Notes: generated from the letters alone by a model not told the origin. 64,000 nt of DNA from Paenarthrobacter nitroguajacolicus (GCF_007786235.1 NZ_VNFK01000007.1:1-64000), one strand, 5' to 3'. Shown: positions 1 through 8,808, counted from the first letter of the stretch. Numbers and translations are program-made.

Positions 1-1
1 C

Positions 2-238
2 ACCCTGAGCAACGGCGCCGGGCTCTGCGAAGCCTGCAACCACACCAAAGAAACCCCCGGCTGGAGAAGCAAAACCATCCCAGCAGACACACCGGGCACC
101 CACACCCTCGAAATCACCACACCCACCGGCCACAGCTACCGATCCACAGCCCCACCCCTGCCGGGACATGCAGCAGGACCACGGACAGGCAAAATGCGGC
201 CCCAGAAAACTTTTCAAAAAACTTCGTACCCCCCGTAA
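2..238 (+). CDS. HNH endonuclease, DUF222/13E12-type, C-terminal fragment
   Basis: The window opens inside a reading frame that gives 78 residues before a TAA at 236-238. It contains LCEACNHTKETPGW, which matches the end of an HNH nuclease domain (Cys-x2-Cys, then an Asn/His pair). The rest is a Pro/Thr-rich tail. DUF222 proteins with a C-terminal HNH domain are abundant in Micrococcaceae and mycobacteria, where their role is unknown although they look like homing or mobile nucleases. The N-terminal part lies outside the window, so neither start nor intactness can be judged. Confidence 0.75.
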   Translation, partial: TLSNGAGLCEACNHTKETPGWRSKTIPADTPGTHTLEITTPTGHSYRSTAPPLPGHAAGPRTGKMRPQKTFQKTSYPP

Positions 239-273
239 CCCTTTGGCGTGCTGCGACGATTACGTTTTTGAAA

Positions 274-317
274 GGGCCGAGCTGGAATTTGTCCCCCATC
301 ATGTTCCAGCTCGGCTC
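274..317 (+). terminator. Hairpin terminator after the HNH gene
   Basis: A 12-bp perfect stem (gccgagctggaa at 276-287 pairs with 304-315) closes a 16-nt loop and is followed by a pyrimidine-rich run. It lies 36 nt after the HNH stop codon and upstream of the sigma-factor gene, so it separates the two transcription units. Confidence 0.6.
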
Positions 318-471
318 TTCCTTGTCCCGGGGACTTTTCCGCGGGGCAAGCGGGTCTTCCTTATGGATGGCCCGGCAGAGCAGTTACCCTTGGTGGGGTT
401 GTCCGTCGAGCAAAGGCGGGTGACCTGGCTACAAAGCCACGGACCTGCCGCCGATCGAAAGTCCCAATCCT

Positions 472-1026
472 GTGACCGACGCATTGACCGATGAAGCGCT
501 GCATGCACTCAAAGGCAATAACGCGGAATTGTTCAGCGCCGTCTACCAGGCGTACGCAGGGCAGGTGCTCGGATACTTGACAGCAAAAGGTGTCTCGGAT
601 CCGGAAGCGGTGACGCAGGACGTCTTCTTGGCCGTCCTTCCGCGACTGGATGATCTCAATGGCGGCATCAACGGCCTGCGTACCTTCATTTTCTCGGTAG
701 CCCATGCACGCATGGTCGACGAGCATCGGAAGCAAAGCCGATCACCGGACTACCACGAGTTCGAGCCCGAACGGGATACGCGGGAATCGAGTTCCGCCGA
801 GGCCGAAGCCCTGGTGAGGTTGGCGCCGTACGAGGTCATGGCGTTGCTGGACTATTTGGGCGACGACCAGCGGGAGGTCCTGACCCTCCGCATCGTGGCT
901 GGCCTCACGGTCGAACAGGTGGCCGACATTATGGGGAAATCCGCTGGCGCAGTGAAGCAACTGCAACGGCGGGCCCTCATAACGCTCCGTGAGCATTCGG
1001 CAGTAAAGGAATATGTGTCGCCATGA
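472..1026 (+). CDS. RNA polymerase sigma factor, sigma-70 family (ECF-like)
   Basis: 184 residues from a GTG start. The N-terminal half has the spacing of sigma region 2: an AVYQAYAGQVLGYL helix, then a segment around QDVFLAVLPRL and RTFIFSVAHARMVDEHRK. The C-terminal half is a convincing region 4 helix-turn-helix: LDYLGDDQREVLTLRIVAGL, followed by EQVADIMGKSAGAVKQLQRRAL. Length and architecture fit an extracytoplasmic-function sigma factor that directs core polymerase to a small regulon. Its stop overlaps the next start (ATGA), so it is translationally coupled to a membrane protein that probably restrains it. The start is the least certain part because no strong ribosome site is visible. Confidence 0.85.
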   Translation: MTDALTDEALHALKGNNAELFSAVYQAYAGQVLGYLTAKGVSDPEAVTQDVFLAVLPRLDDLNGGINGLRTFIFSVAHARMVDEHRKQSRSPDYHEFEPERDTRESSSAEAEALVRLAPYEVMALLDYLGDDQREVLTLRIVAGLTVEQVADIMGKSAGAVKQLQRRALITLREHSAVKEYVSP

Positions 1027-1844
1027 CATACAGGGACAACGAACGCGAAGCGATCGTGGACGAGCTGCTGCTCGACGCCGATCTCTCCGACCCCTCAGAC
1101 GTCAGGCTGGCGCTCCTCTCCATTGGTTCCCTCGCCAATCTTGCCGCGCCTGCCCCCGGCGCGGAACTGGCCGCGATGATGGCCGGCCCGCACGACGAAC
1201 TCACCAAGCGCCGTTGGCGGCACAAGCATCGCACCGCGGTTGTCAGTGTGGCCGTTGTTGCTGCAATGGGTCTGGGCGTCAGCGGTGTAGCTGCCGCCAG
1301 CTCCGGCTTTACGCGGGCGCCGTCCTTAGCTGGGCTCATGGGAAACTTCGTGCCGCAGTGGTCTGCCGCGACGCCGGTACTGCCTGCTCCGGACGCACCC
1401 AGAATCACCACGGAGCCCGCCCCGGTGGTGGATCCTGCGGCGGTTCCACCTGCAACTCAGGCTCCGGCGATCCCTGCGCCCGCCGATGCTGCGCCGGTGC
1501 CCGCCCAGAATCCAGTTATCGTCCCTGAGCCAGTGCCCGCCGCAGCAGTCCCGAACGCCGCGCAACAAGCCGTGCCCGTGCCGCCCGTGGCAGCGCCGAA
1601 CGCCTCATCGAATGGTGCTGCCCCGAAACCGGTGGATACCAAGCCGGCCGAGGCCAAGCCGGAACGCCCGGCAGCGGTCAAGCCGAAGCCTGCGCCGAGT
1701 GCTCCTGCAGCCGCTGCCAAGCCTGGAACCAGTGACAAGAGACCTGGCCATGCGTCCCCGTCGCTGACCGACAAGAAAGCGGACAAGGAACTGCAATCTT
1801 TCCTGGACAGGCTCAAGCAGTGGACCAAACGCGGGGACCGTTAA
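1023..1844 (+). CDS. Membrane-anchored protein with Pro/Ala-rich tail, putative anti-sigma partner
   Basis: 273 residues, overlapping the sigma-factor stop by 4 nt. Residues 1-65 are cytoplasmic-looking and charged. Residues about 70-92 (TAVVSVAVVAAMGLGVSGVAA) form one membrane segment, preceded by the basic KRRWRHKHR. The remaining 180 residues are a low-complexity Pro/Ala/Val and later Lys-rich stretch, likely extracytoplasmic. Operon position behind an ECF-like sigma and the single-span topology suggest an anti-sigma factor. However, no zinc-binding HxxxCxxC (ZAS) motif is present, so this rests on context only. The ending KADKELQSFLDRLKQW is a short amphipathic helix. Confidence 0.6.
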   Translation: MTYRDNEREAIVDELLLDADLSDPSDVRLALLSIGSLANLAAPAPGAELAAMMAGPHDELTKRRWRHKHRTAVVSVAVVAAMGLGVSGVAAASSGFTRAPSLAGLMGNFVPQWSAATPVLPAPDAPRITTEPAPVVDPAAVPPATQAPAIPAPADAAPVPAQNPVIVPEPVPAAAVPNAAQQAVPVPPVAAPNASSNGAAPKPVDTKPAEAKPERPAAVKPKPAPSAPAAAAKPGTSDKRPGHASPSLTDKKADKELQSFLDRLKQWTKRGDR

Positions 1845-1974
1845 GCCAGGACCTGCCGCTTGGAGGACATCACGCCGGTGTCCGAAGCCGGTGGAGCCCG
1901 CCGTGGACGCTGCTGCCATCGCCGCAGATTATTCGGCAAAGCTGCTGGCACATCAGCGGGCGTAGGCTTGGGTC

Positions 1975-2400
1975 ATGATGCATGTCAACGATCCGGCCGT
2001 CGTCGAGCGGTTGATGCGAACAAAGGGCACCTGGGCCGTCGTGGGTCTGAGCACCAACCAATGGCGCTCCGCCTATGACGTCTCGCTCTACGTCCGGGAC
2101 ACCATGGGCATGGAGATCATTCCCGTTAACCTGAAGGGCGAGGACGTGCATGGGGAGAAGGGGTACGAGTCCCTGGCGGACATTCCCGAAGCCAAGCACC
2201 CCATCGACGTCGTGGAATGCTTCGTCAACTCCCAACGCGTAGGGGCCGTCATTGACCAAGCGATTGCCATCGGCGCGAAAGCAGTGTGGTTGCAGCTGGG
2301 TGTTTTCGATGACGAAGCCACGCAGCGCGCAAAGGATGCGGGACTCGACGTCGTGGTGAACTCCTGCCCGGCGCGCGAAGGCTGGAACTACGGCTTGTAA
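1975..2400 (+). CDS. CoA-binding domain protein (YccU-like)
   Basis: 141 residues, the normal size for single-domain CoA-binding proteins. The Rossmann-type core is visible: GTWAVVGLSTNQWRSAYDV near residue 20, then IIPVNLKGEDVHGEKGYESL, then a region ending KAVWLQLGVFDDEAT and VVNSCPAREG. The family binds coenzyme A in a succinyl-CoA-synthetase-like fold, and its cellular role is not well defined. Two adjacent ATG codons (1975 and 1978) are possible starts. It stands alone between the sigma unit and the deacetylase gene. Confidence 0.85.
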   Translation: MMHVNDPAVVERLMRTKGTWAVVGLSTNQWRSAYDVSLYVRDTMGMEIIPVNLKGEDVHGEKGYESLADIPEAKHPIDVVECFVNSQRVGAVIDQAIAIGAKAVWLQLGVFDDEATQRAKDAGLDVVVNSCPAREGWNYGL

Positions 2401-2463
2401 TCCCGGGGTGGATTCTCCTGCTAGATTGCAGCTGAATCATTTCTTGAGTCTTGGGGGACAGCC

Positions 2464-3330
2464 ATGTTCGGCGACCAATCTGCAGAGCCATATTTCAGAC
2501 CCAGCAGAAGGGCCGCTTTCAGCGTATTAGGCGCTTCCGTGGTGGCCGGTTTGACGGCCTGCACTGCGGCCGAAGGCGCGTATGAAAGCTCGACGCCGGT
2601 GCTCACGCCCGGTGCCGCTGCGGAGTCGCCGGCCGTGCCGGCCGCCTCTGTTTCCCCGGCTCCGACTCCCACGCCGACCCCTACCGCCACCAAGCGCATC
2701 CGGAAATCGTTCGTTCCGGACTACCAGCTGCCGCCGATTGTGGGTGGCCTCGCTCCGGTCATCACCAAAATCGAGACCCAGCATCCCGTGGTGTTCCTGA
2801 CCATTGATGACGGCAACATCAAGACGCCCGAATCGGTCAAGCTCTTGGCTGAGTACGACTACCCGGCATCCCTGTTCCTGACCAAGGACACCATTGCCGA
2901 TAACCCGGCTTTCTTCAACGCTTTCAAAGCCCAGGGCAGCTTGGTGGAAAACCACACGGTCACCCACAACATCAACATGGTGCGGCAGTGGGGCTATCAG
3001 CAACAGCTGACCGACATGGTTGGAATGCAGGAGTACGCCTTCCATCACTATGGCCGCCGTCCCACGCTGTTTCGTCCGCCGGGCGGTGCCTACTCCAATG
3101 TGATGCGCAAGGCTGTGGCAGACGCGGGCATGAAAGCAATCGTCACATGGGAGGCCAAGGCAAATGCCGGAAAGATGGACTACCAGGTGGGCAACTCCCT
3201 GCGTCCTGGCGACATCGTGCTGATGCATTTCCGCGCGGAGTTTGCCGCGGACCTTGCTGCGTTCCGTTCGGCCCAGTTGGCCGCGGGGCTCGAAGTGGTG
3301 CTTCTGGAGGATTTCCTGGGCGTGGCTTAG
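2464..3330 (+). CDS. Polysaccharide deacetylase (NodB-type) lipoprotein
   Basis: 288 residues with an RR-containing signal peptide and a lipobox LTAC at about residues 30-33, so it is probably lipid-anchored outside the membrane. A Pro/Thr linker (about 45-78) leads to the NodB domain. Motif 1 is FLTIDDGN (first Asp as base, second as metal ligand), motif 2 is ENHTVTHN (metal-binding His pair, spaced HxxxH), and later come RPPGGAYS and a C-terminal LRPGDIVLMHF. These are the usual carbohydrate esterase 4 motifs. The substrate is likely peptidoglycan or another N-acetylated glycan. A GGGGGA ribosome site precedes the ATG. Confidence 0.85.
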   Translation: MFGDQSAEPYFRPSRRAAFSVLGASVVAGLTACTAAEGAYESSTPVLTPGAAAESPAVPAASVSPAPTPTPTPTATKRIRKSFVPDYQLPPIVGGLAPVITKIETQHPVVFLTIDDGNIKTPESVKLLAEYDYPASLFLTKDTIADNPAFFNAFKAQGSLVENHTVTHNINMVRQWGYQQQLTDMVGMQEYAFHHYGRRPTLFRPPGGAYSNVMRKAVADAGMKAIVTWEAKANAGKMDYQVGNSLRPGDIVLMHFRAEFAADLAAFRSAQLAAGLEVVLLEDFLGVA

Positions 3331-3353
3331 GACCAAAGTACTAGGCTCAATCC

Positions 3354-3764
3354 ATGGATGTTTCCCGCCTCCGCGAGATCTGCCTTGGCTTCCCCGGCGC
3401 CTTCGAAGACTTCCCGTTCGGACCTGAGACGTCCGTGTTCAAGGTTCGTGCCGCCGTCGCTGGTGGGGCCCGCCACGAGGCCAAGATGTTTGCCCTTTCC
3501 TCGATGGACCCGGACGACTGGTCGGTGAGCCTCAAATGCGAGCCTGCCTTGGCGGAACAGCTCAGGGCAGCCAATCCGGAAATCACGGGTGCCTGGCACA
3601 TGAACAAGACCCACTGGAACGGCGTACGGCTGGACGGCGCCCTTCCTGATGACATGATCCGGGACATGGTAGAGGACTCGTACGACCTTGTGGTGGCCAC
3701 CCTGAGCCGCAAGCAACAAGAGCAACTTGGCTGGGCCCGGCTGGCGCACCCAAAGGGCAGTTGA
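3354..3764 (+). CDS. MmcQ/YjbR family protein
   Basis: 136 residues. The hallmark features of the family are visible: an N-terminal CLGFPGAFEDFPFGPETSVFKV, a central KMFAL strand, SLKCEPALAEQLRA, and ITGAWHMNKTHWNGVRLDGALPDD followed by a C-terminal helix. Proteins of this fold resemble double-wing DNA-binding domains, but biochemical function is unproven. The start lies 23 nt after the deacetylase stop, so the two genes may be co-transcribed. Confidence 0.85.
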   Translation: MDVSRLREICLGFPGAFEDFPFGPETSVFKVRAAVAGGARHEAKMFALSSMDPDDWSVSLKCEPALAEQLRAANPEITGAWHMNKTHWNGVRLDGALPDDMIRDMVEDSYDLVVATLSRKQQEQLGWARLAHPKGS

Positions 3765-3860
3765 CACACCCCTCGAACACCCTCCCCACGGCGCTGACAT
3801 GGGACTAGATTGATACTGCAACCTAAAGACCTCAGCTACGGGCTGGTCAGGAGCGGTTTG

Positions 3861-4487
3861 ATGCTGGATCAGAAGACACTGGACCATCTATGGAATTTCC
3901 GCGATCCGGCAGCCTCTGAGGCCGCCTTCCGCAATGCAATGACGGAGGGCAGTTACGACGCCGACGAGCGCGCTGAGTTGGCAACGCAACTTGGGCGGGC
4001 CATCAGTTTGCAGGGCCGCTTCGAAGAGGCTGATGCGCTGCTGGATGACATCGACGACGACGAGCCCACCGTGGGCGTCCGCATTCTGCTGGAGCGCGGA
4101 CGGGTTTTGAACGCCGGCGGCCGTGGCGCCATGGCTGTTCCTCTGTTGGAGCAAGCGGCTGAGATGGCGGACCACCTCGGTGAGGAATTCCTGGCCGTCG
4201 ACGCCCTGCAGATGCTTTCCATCGCAGATGCCGCGAACTCCGAGGTGTGGATGCGAAGCGCGCTCGAGTACGCCTCCACGGCCCATGATGAGCGAACCAA
4301 GCGCTGGATGATTGTTTTGCACACAAGCCTTGGCACGTTTCTGCGCGGTAAAGGGCGGCTCACCGAGGCCATGGTTGAGTTCCAATTGGCCGAACAATGG
4401 GCGGAAAGACTGGGAACCGAGCGTCAAAGGGAGTTCGCACGCGAGGCCATCACGGAGTGCGGGAAGGCCCTGGCGGAGGGTCCGTAG
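3861..4487 (+). CDS. Tetratricopeptide-like repeat protein, function unknown
   Basis: 208 residues from the ATG at 3861, chosen because AGGAG at 3849-3853 is well spaced; a longer TTG frame from 3810 lacks a ribosome site. The protein is almost wholly helical with TPR-like helix pairs: LATQLGRAISLQGRFEEADALLDDI, then ILLERGRVLNAGGRGAMAVPLLEQA, then LHTSLGTFLRGKGRLTEAMVEFQLA. It is soluble, with no signal peptide or enzyme domain. TPR proteins are usually protein-interaction scaffolds. No partner can be proposed from the neighbours. Confidence 0.75.
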   Translation: MLDQKTLDHLWNFRDPAASEAAFRNAMTEGSYDADERAELATQLGRAISLQGRFEEADALLDDIDDDEPTVGVRILLERGRVLNAGGRGAMAVPLLEQAAEMADHLGEEFLAVDALQMLSIADAANSEVWMRSALEYASTAHDERTKRWMIVLHTSLGTFLRGKGRLTEAMVEFQLAEQWAERLGTERQREFAREAITECGKALAEGP

Positions 4488-4510
4488 AAAGATCACGCTT
4501 TGACAAATGT

Positions 4511-4546
4511 TGATCGAAACTGCCACGAAATATTGATTTTCGATCA
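4511..4546. promoter_or_regulatory. Inverted repeat upstream of the ngc transporter operon (candidate operator)
   Basis: TGATCGAAA (4511-4519) and TTTCGATCA (4538-4546) form perfect 9-bp arms separated by 18 nt. A TTGACA hexamer sits just upstream at 4500-4505, and the site ends 118 nt before the ngcE start. The two arms occupy the promoter region, as expected for a repressor of sugar uptake, but the regulator is not encoded nearby. Confidence 0.45.
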
Positions 4547-4663
4547 TCCGTGGTGAATTATGTCACAGAAGGTTGGTGCTGCCAGAGCGCCAACCCAGAC
4601 TGTCTGACTGAACGGCTTTCCCGCCGCAACAGTCGACACTACGAGTCACTGGAGGGTTTAGAA

Positions 4664-6073
4664 ATGAACGTTCAGCACCAGTCCGTTGGTCGCCGTGGAT
4701 TCCTGCGCGGAGCACTCGCAGCAGCCGTGCTCGTGCCCATGGGGGGAACCATTGCCTCATGCGCTGCCGGAGGCGGCGGTACAACCACCGGCCCCACGGG
4801 TACTGTCTCCGACACCAACCCGTTCGGTATGGCAGAAAAAGCCACCCTCGACGCCGTGATCTTCAAGGGCGGCTACGGCATCGACTACGTCGAATTCGCT
4901 GGCAAGATCTTCGAGAAGACCCACGAGGGCTCCACGGCCAAGATCTCGCCGTCAACTGACATCGCCCAGGAACTGCAGCCGCGCTTCGTCGGTGGCAACC
5001 CGCCGGACCTGATCGACAACTCCGGCGCCAAGGCCATTGGCTTCAGCACCATCCTGGCCCAGCTCGAGGACCTCACCCCCTTGGTAGAGGCCAAGAACCT
5101 CGAGGGCAAGGTCATCAAAGACACCCTGTACACAGGCGTACTGGCTCCGGGAACCTTCGATGGCAAGCTTGCCGCCCTGAACTACGTGCTCACTGTCTTC
5201 GCCATGTGGTACTCGGATTCCCTCCTCAAGGAGAACGGCTGGACCGTTCCCAAGACCTGGGATGAGATGTACGCGCTGGGTGAGCAGGCCAAGGCCAAGG
5301 GCAAGTACCTGTTCGTGTGGGGCAAGGAAGCTGCCACTTATTACCAGGAAATGGCGATCGCCTCCGCTATCAAGGAAGGCGGCGACGAGGTTCGCCTCGG
5401 CTTGGAAAACCTCACGGCCGACTCCTGGTCGCACCCGGCCATCCAGTCCGTTTTCACCGCACTGGACAAGATCGTCAAGGCCGGCTTCTTCAAGCCGGGC
5501 GGCTCGGGCACGCAGTTCACGGCAGCCCAGGCACAGTGGAGCAACGCCCAGGAAGCAGTGTTCTACCCGTCCGGTTCGTGGATTGAAAACGAAATGAAGG
5601 ACCAGACCAAGTCGGGCTTCAACATGATGGGTGCGCCTGTGCCCACCGCAACCGCGAGCCCCAAGATGCCGTACACCGCACTCCACAGCGCTGCCGGCGA
5701 GCCGTTCATCGTCCCGTCGCAGGGCAAGAATGCTGCCGGTGGCAAGGAATTGCTCCGCATCATGCTCTCCAAGGAAGCTGCCACCAACTTCGCCAAGACC
5801 AAACTGGCTCCCACCATCGTCAAGGACACCGTTCCGGCCGATGGCTTTGGTTCCACAGCGCTTGTCTCGCAGACCAAGCTGCTGGGTGACGCAGGCGAGG
5901 ACATCTTCACCTGGAACTTCGTTGACCTCTATGGCACCAATAAGGACCAGCTGGTTGTCTGGAACTCTTTCCTTGACGGTAAGTCGGACGTCGCAACCCT
6001 GACCTCCGCACTGCAGAACATCACCGACAAGGTCCGTAACGACAGCTCGGTCAAGAAGATCGAAGTGAAGTGA
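4664..6073 (+). CDS. ngcE: Carbohydrate ABC transporter substrate-binding protein (NgcE-like)
   Basis: 469 residues from the ATG at 4664, which has GGAGGG eight bases upstream. The N-terminus GRRGFLRGALAAAVLVPMG carries a twin-arginine motif, followed by a lipobox IASC near residue 35, so it is an exported lipoprotein. The mature protein is a family 1 solute-binding protein. Segments such as IFKGGYGIDYVEFAGKIFEK and the long closing region resemble NgcE, which binds N-acetylglucosamine and diacetylchitobiose in Streptomyces. The ngc assignment comes from remembered family resemblance and gene order. The ligand could be another oligosaccharide. No ATPase gene is in the operon; such importers commonly share an MsiK-type ATPase encoded elsewhere. 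Confidence 0.75.
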   Translation: MNVQHQSVGRRGFLRGALAAAVLVPMGGTIASCAAGGGGTTTGPTGTVSDTNPFGMAEKATLDAVIFKGGYGIDYVEFAGKIFEKTHEGSTAKISPSTDIAQELQPRFVGGNPPDLIDNSGAKAIGFSTILAQLEDLTPLVEAKNLEGKVIKDTLYTGVLAPGTFDGKLAALNYVLTVFAMWYSDSLLKENGWTVPKTWDEMYALGEQAKAKGKYLFVWGKEAATYYQEMAIASAIKEGGDEVRLGLENLTADSWSHPAIQSVFTALDKIVKAGFFKPGGSGTQFTAAQAQWSNAQEAVFYPSGSWIENEMKDQTKSGFNMMGAPVPTATASPKMPYTALHSAAGEPFIVPSQGKNAAGGKELLRIMLSKEAATNFAKTKLAPTIVKDTVPADGFGSTALVSQTKLLGDAGEDIFTWNFVDLYGTNKDQLVVWNSFLDGKSDVATLTSALQNITDKVRNDSSVKKIEVK

Positions 6074-7095
6074 CCTCAGTGAAGACTCAGCAGAGCCGGA
6101 ACGACGACGGCCTGGCCGCCGTCGTTCCGGCCACCGCTCCACAGCAGTTGGTTAAGCGGCGGCGGAAACCGTTGACGTGGGACAAGGTCAGTTTCTTCGC
6201 GGTATTCCTCGGACTGCCGCTGGCGATCTACCTTTTGTTCGTGATTTGGCCCTTCCTCCAGGCGTTCCAGTATTCGCTGACCGACTGGTCAGGTTTCTCG
6301 CCCAACCCGAATTTCATCGGTTTGGAGAACTACGCCAGGATTTTCACGGACGACATCTTCATGAAGGCCATGGCGAACAACATTCTCCTGGTCATCGTCC
6401 TGCCGGTAGTGACCATCATCCTGAGCCTGGTGCTTGCCACCTTGGTGACGGTGGGCGGAAGCAGCAAGGGCCAAATCAAGGGCCTGCGGAATTCCAGTTT
6501 CTACCGCGTGGTGTCATTCTTCCCGTACACGATTCCCGCTATCGCCATCGGCATCATGTGGGGCCAGATCTACGATCCCTCGGGCGGGTTGCTTAACGGA
6601 ATTCTCACTGGGCTGGGCTTTGACCAGTTCAAGGATTTCGCCTGGTTGGGGAATAAGGACACGGCCATGATTGCCACCATGTTTGTGATCGTGTGGGGCT
6701 TTGTGGGCTTCTATATGGTCCTGTTCGTGGCGGGCATCAAGGGCATTCCGGCCGAACTTTTCGAAGCTGCGAGGATCGATGGTGCCGGTCGCTTCCGTAC
6801 CGCCGTGTCCATCACCATTCCGTTGATCCGCGACAACATCCAGACTGCCTACATCTACATGGGCATCCTGGCATTGGATGCCTTCGTCTATATGGCGGCA
6901 CTGAACTCGGGCGGTGGCCCGGACAACTCGACGCTCGTGATGGCGCAGCAGCTGTTCTTCACGGCCTTCAGCAAGGGCCAGTTCGGACTGGCCAGCGCCA
7001 TGGGCGTAGTGCTGGCCATTACTACCCTGATCTTCTCCGGCCTGGTGTTCTTGGTTAACCGGCTCACTGGCGGCGACAAGGATGTGAGCAACTGA
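6070..7095 (+). CDS. ngcF: Sugar ABC transporter permease (NgcF-like)
   Basis: 341 residues from a GTG that overlaps the upstream stop by 4 nt (GTGA). Six hydrophobic spans are visible, starting with FFAVFLGLPLAIYLLFVIWP. The binding-protein-dependent permease (EAA) loop reads ELFEAARIDGAGRFRTAVSITIP, the docking site for the ATPase. Together with the next gene it would form the heterodimeric channel for the sugar bound by the lipoprotein. Confidence 0.8.
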   Translation: MTSVKTQQSRNDDGLAAVVPATAPQQLVKRRRKPLTWDKVSFFAVFLGLPLAIYLLFVIWPFLQAFQYSLTDWSGFSPNPNFIGLENYARIFTDDIFMKAMANNILLVIVLPVVTIILSLVLATLVTVGGSSKGQIKGLRNSSFYRVVSFFPYTIPAIAIGIMWGQIYDPSGGLLNGILTGLGFDQFKDFAWLGNKDTAMIATMFVIVWGFVGFYMVLFVAGIKGIPAELFEAARIDGAGRFRTAVSITIPLIRDNIQTAYIYMGILALDAFVYMAALNSGGGPDNSTLVMAQQLFFTAFSKGQFGLASAMGVVLAITTLIFSGLVFLVNRLTGGDKDVSN

Positions 7096-7988
7096 TGACT
7101 ACCAGAGTTGAGACCCCGGAACGGAAGTCCTTGCACTTCCAGCCGCGAACACCGGCGTCCACGCCCGGCGACAAAGTGGTGGGTGCGATCTCGCACACAG
7201 CCTTGACCATTTGGTCGCTCATCGTGATCCTGCCGCTGCTGTGGACGTTCATGTCGTCGTTCAAGACGTCCAGCGAGATCTTTGCTTCGCCCTTCGCTTT
7301 GCCGTCGGTGTGGCGTTTCGATAACTACGTCAAGGCGTGGACCGAGGCAGGCATCGGCAGCTACTTCCTGAACTCGGTGATCGTAGTCGGGTCGGCGTTG
7401 GTAATCGTCATGGTGCTTGGTGCCATGTGTGCCTACGTTCTTGCCCGCTACACCTTCCCGGGCAGCAGGGCCATCTACTACCTGATGCTCGCGGGCCTGA
7501 CATTCCCGATCTTCCTGGCCATGGTTCCGTTGTTCTTCGTCCTGAAGAACATGGGCCTGCTGAACACCTTGCCAGGACTCATCCTGGTCTATGTAGGCTT
7601 CGCGCTTCCGTTCACGGTGTTCTTCCTGTTCTCCTTCTTCAAATCGCTGCCTCACGAAATCACCGAAGCGGCAGCCCTTGACGGAGCAGGGGAGTGGCGG
7701 ACGTTCTTCCAGGTCATGCTGCCGATGGCCAAGCCGGGCCTCGCTTCGGTTGCCATCTTCAACTTCCTGGGGTTGTGGAACCAGTTCCTTATTCCGGTGT
7801 CCATCAACGCCGCCGGTCCGCGCGTCCTGTCCCAGGGCCTCGCGGCCTTCGCGGGCCAGATGGGCTACGCCGTGGACTTCGGTGCGCTGTTCGCGGCTGT
7901 GACCGTCACGGTCATCCCGGTGCTCATCGTTTACGTGATCTTCCAGCGCCAGCTGCAGGGTTCCGTCTCGCAAGGCACCTCAAAGTAG
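7095..7988 (+). CDS. ngcG: Sugar ABC transporter permease (NgcG-like)
   Basis: 297 residues; its ATG shares one base with the upstream TGA. It belongs to the MalG-type permease family: a first span in the ALTIWSLIVILPLLWTF region, five further spans, and the EAA loop EITEAAALDGAGEWRTFFQVMLPMAKP. This is the last gene of the operon and is followed within 25 nt by a strong terminator. Confidence 0.8.
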   Translation: MTTRVETPERKSLHFQPRTPASTPGDKVVGAISHTALTIWSLIVILPLLWTFMSSFKTSSEIFASPFALPSVWRFDNYVKAWTEAGIGSYFLNSVIVVGSALVIVMVLGAMCAYVLARYTFPGSRAIYYLMLAGLTFPIFLAMVPLFFVLKNMGLLNTLPGLILVYVGFALPFTVFFLFSFFKSLPHEITEAAALDGAGEWRTFFQVMLPMAKPGLASVAIFNFLGLWNQFLIPVSINAAGPRVLSQGLAAFAGQMGYAVDFGALFAAVTVTVIPVLIVYVIFQRQLQGSVSQGTSK

Positions 7989-8011
7989 TACAACCGCGCT
8001 AAAACAGCGTT

Positions 8012-8049
8012 CGACGGCGGTCCGCACCTAACGGTGCGGGCCGCCGTCG
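8012..8049 (+). terminator. Strong hairpin terminator of the ngc operon
   Basis: A 17-bp stem (8012-8028 with 8033-8049, containing one G-T pair) closes a 4-nt TAAC loop. It lies 24 nt after the last permease gene and 37 nt from the end of the convergent hydrolase gene, so it may serve both directions. Confidence 0.8.
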
Positions 8050-8085
8050 GGCGTTAGGGCAGCGGGGGAGGGGGCACAGTCCGGC

Positions 8086-8808
8086 TCAGTCCCTGCCGGC
8101 CTCAATGAACTTGAGGGCGGTGTACCCGGGGTTTGTCAGGAGGACCTCGTGGCTGCCTTCCATGCTGACCAGCCGGAAGACACCCAACCTGTTTGATAGC
8201 CGGGGGTGCCGTCCCCATTCCCCCTGGGTGATGTCGTTGTCGTCCAAAGGCGCGATGTAGCTGAACGCCTGGGGAACGCGCTCCCAACCTGTCATGTCTG
8301 CAGGGTCGGTGAATGCGCCGAAGGGCTGGGGGCGCAGTACATCGTAGATTTCCTGGGCCTGTTCGGCGCTTCCATCGTTGAAGAATCCGTCCCTCCACAC
8401 GAAGAACGGCAGGACCACCGAGCCGTCAGCGCGTTCGTCGGCGCTTGCCTGCAGGGCGGCCCGGAGGTGCGGCGGTACCTCGTCCACCAGCGCTTTGCCG
8501 TGCTCAGGCACGAACGCTGCAAAGTAGACGAGTCGTCGGATCCGTTCGGGCATTTCAATGGCAATCCTGGAGATCAGATAACCGCCCCAGCTGTGGCCCA
8601 CCAGCACAAAGTCGCTGAGGTTGTGCTCCCTGATGTAATCGATGATCGGCTCGGCCGCACCGTTCAGGTTGACGTATTTGCTGTCGTTCGGCCCCAGTCC
8701 ACCCGCAGTGGGGGTATGAACTTTGTGCCCGGCCGCCTCAAGGTGGGTGCGAACGGGGTCCCACATTTCGCCGTAGTGCCAAGCGCCGTGTACAAGGACA
8801 AACTTCAT
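8086..8808 (-). CDS. Alpha/beta-fold hydrolase
   Basis: 240 residues from the ATG at 8808, preceded by GGAGAGAA; a longer frame from 8832 is less likely. The fold markers are MKFVLVHGAWHYGEMWDPV (oxyanion region HGAWH), the nucleophile elbow LVGHSWGGYL, and a late His in MEGSHEVLLTNPGY that completes the triad. The group includes esterases, lactonases and plant methylesterase-like enzymes, so the substrate cannot be named. It lies downstream of the AraC-family regulator gene on the same strand, 87 nt away, and may be its target. Confidence 0.85.
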   Translation of the reverse strand: MKFVLVHGAWHYGEMWDPVRTHLEAAGHKVHTPTAGGLGPNDSKYVNLNGAAEPIIDYIREHNLSDFVLVGHSWGGYLISRIAIEMPERIRRLVYFAAFVPEHGKALVDEVPPHLRAALQASADERADGSVVLPFFVWRDGFFNDGSAEQAQEIYDVLRPQPFGAFTDPADMTGWERVPQAFSYIAPLDDNDITQGEWGRHPRLSNRLGVFRLVSMEGSHEVLLTNPGYTALKFIEAGRD

